From NCBI GenBank assembly GCA_016930155.1, contig JAFGHL010000129.1, positions 1 through 40,195 on the forward strand: a stretch of 40,195 nt of DNA, given 5' to 3'. The notes beneath the pieces were generated by a model that made no database searches, had not been told where the DNA came from, and saw only the letters and a list, made by a program, of their open reading frames with translations. Of this stretch, positions 39,789-40,195 are shown piece by piece. The stretch comes from Dehalococcoidia bacterium (GTDB lineage: Bacteria; Chloroflexota; Dehalococcoidia; GIF9; UBA5629). Position numbers and translations under genes: made by a program. How positions within the stretch are numbered: position 1 is the first letter of the stretch; the number at the start of each line of letters is the position of its first letter.

Positions 39789-40195
39789 ATGATTGCTAAA
39801 AAAATTGTTCAGTTCATGGCGGCAGGGCTTCTTGTCTGCTCTGTCTTGATGCTGCCGCTGATACCTGCGTCTGCCGATGACGCACCGGCGACTTCAGAGA
39901 CTACCGTAGTCACAGAGACAACGACCACTGATATCGTGGGGGATACCATGGTCGCAACCGATTCCGAGCCGGTCGTCCCACCGCAAGATTCCGTAATTGA
40001 AGATACTGCTATTACCACTTCAGACCAAGGGTCTGAGGCGCTTCAGCCGCCCATTCTAGTTGCCCAGGCCGAACTGTCCGCGGATGATGCGCTCCCACCT
40101 CCCCCTCTACCACCCACATCACCTATTACAATCCAGGTTCATCCACCTATATCTGTGCCTTCAACGAGCTCTCTACCTCCCCCTCCCCCTCCCCC
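39789..40195 (+). CDS. Secreted Thr/Pro-rich protein, 3' truncated by window edge
   Basis: The frame is open from ATG 39789 (GAGGAGG 6 nt upstream) to the right edge, giving 135 residues. A signal peptide is clear (IVQFMAAGLLVCSVLMLPLIPASA), followed by a Thr/Glu-rich acidic stretch (SETTVVTETTTTD) and then proline runs (LPPPPLPPTSP, PPPPPP at the edge). No domain can be recognised before the window ends. It begins 29 bp after the second TM-FHA gene, probably in the same transcript, so it may be a further outer component of the same system or a third receptor whose TM and FHA lie beyond the window. Confidence 0.75.
   Translation, partial: MIAKKIVQFMAAGLLVCSVLMLPLIPASADDAPATSETTVVTETTTTDIVGDTMVATDSEPVVPPQDSVIEDTAITTSDQGSEALQPPILVAQAELSADDALPPPPLPPTSPITIQVHPPISVPSTSSLPPPPPP

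Noticed and set aside
33736-40195. Type VI secretion regulatory module (PpkA/PppA/Fha)
   Set aside because: Kinase, phosphatase and FHA genes are present, but no secretion structural genes occur in the window and the FHA proteins have unrelated outer domains.
40160-40195. CT-rich tract at the right edge as a repeat element
   Set aside because: It is in frame and simply encodes the polyproline run of the truncated secreted protein.

Overview
The window (about 40 kb, moderately GC-rich, densely coding) looks like a chromosome segment of an anaerobic, acyl-CoA-metabolising bacterium. The gene content (2-hydroxyacyl-CoA dehydratase/benzoyl-CoA reductase-like enzymes, five acyl-CoA ligases, a TudS-like Fe-S protein, FHA-domain membrane proteins with a Ser/Thr kinase and a PP2C phosphatase) would fit a sediment Chloroflexota such as Dehalococcoidia. 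That placement is inference from gene content; there is no rRNA or tRNA here to settle it.

Region 1 (1-5668, minus strand): a TetR regulator followed by an acyl-CoA ligase, a TudS/DUF523-like Fe-S protein, a saccharopine-dehydrogenase-like oxidoreductase and an N-acyl-D-amino-acid deacylase that runs off the left edge. A 40-bp near-perfect inverted repeat lies in the divergent promoter region. Region 2 (5872-13596): a phosphotriesterase-family hydrolase and an acyl-CoA ligase (plus), a CARDB-like lipoprotein (plus), then a DUF3795 protein, an alkylsulfatase-like metallo-beta-lactamase lipoprotein and a third acyl-CoA ligase (minus).

Region 3 (13914-29043, plus): the catabolic core. It holds an acyl-CoA ligase; a four-gene set resembling an ATP-dependent benzoyl-CoA reductase (two dehydratase-type subunits and two different ATPase subunits); a PadR regulator; a fifth acyl-CoA ligase; a second, lone copy of the first reductase subunit (about 81% identical); two spinster-type MFS transporters; a 3-hydroxyacyl-CoA dehydrogenase; and a DUF35 plus thiolase-like pair. 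A coherent reading is uptake of an organic acid, CoA activation, reductive or dehydrating radical chemistry on the acyl-CoA, then beta-oxidation-like steps. The substrate cannot be read from sequence. Region 4 (29145-33734, plus): an orphan substrate-binding lipoprotein, a HemW-like radical SAM protein, a lipocalin-like protein and a crotonase.

Region 5 (33736-40195): a phospho-signalling island and the strongest candidate for an undescribed system. An FHA-winged-helix regulator (minus) faces a plus-strand run of zinc-ribbon-FHA protein, PP2C phosphatase, membrane-anchored Ser/Thr kinase, and two signal peptide/extracytoplasmic domain/TM/FHA proteins, then a truncated secreted proline-rich protein. 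The two TM-FHA proteins share an aromatic-rich outer domain I cannot name. The zinc-ribbon-FHA gene and the second TM-FHA gene are each preceded by four 11-bp direct repeats (core TCAGG) ending 18-19 bp before a -10-like hexamer. This is the geometry expected for tandem binding of an OmpR-type winged helix, which suggests the divergent FHA-winged-helix protein as regulator.
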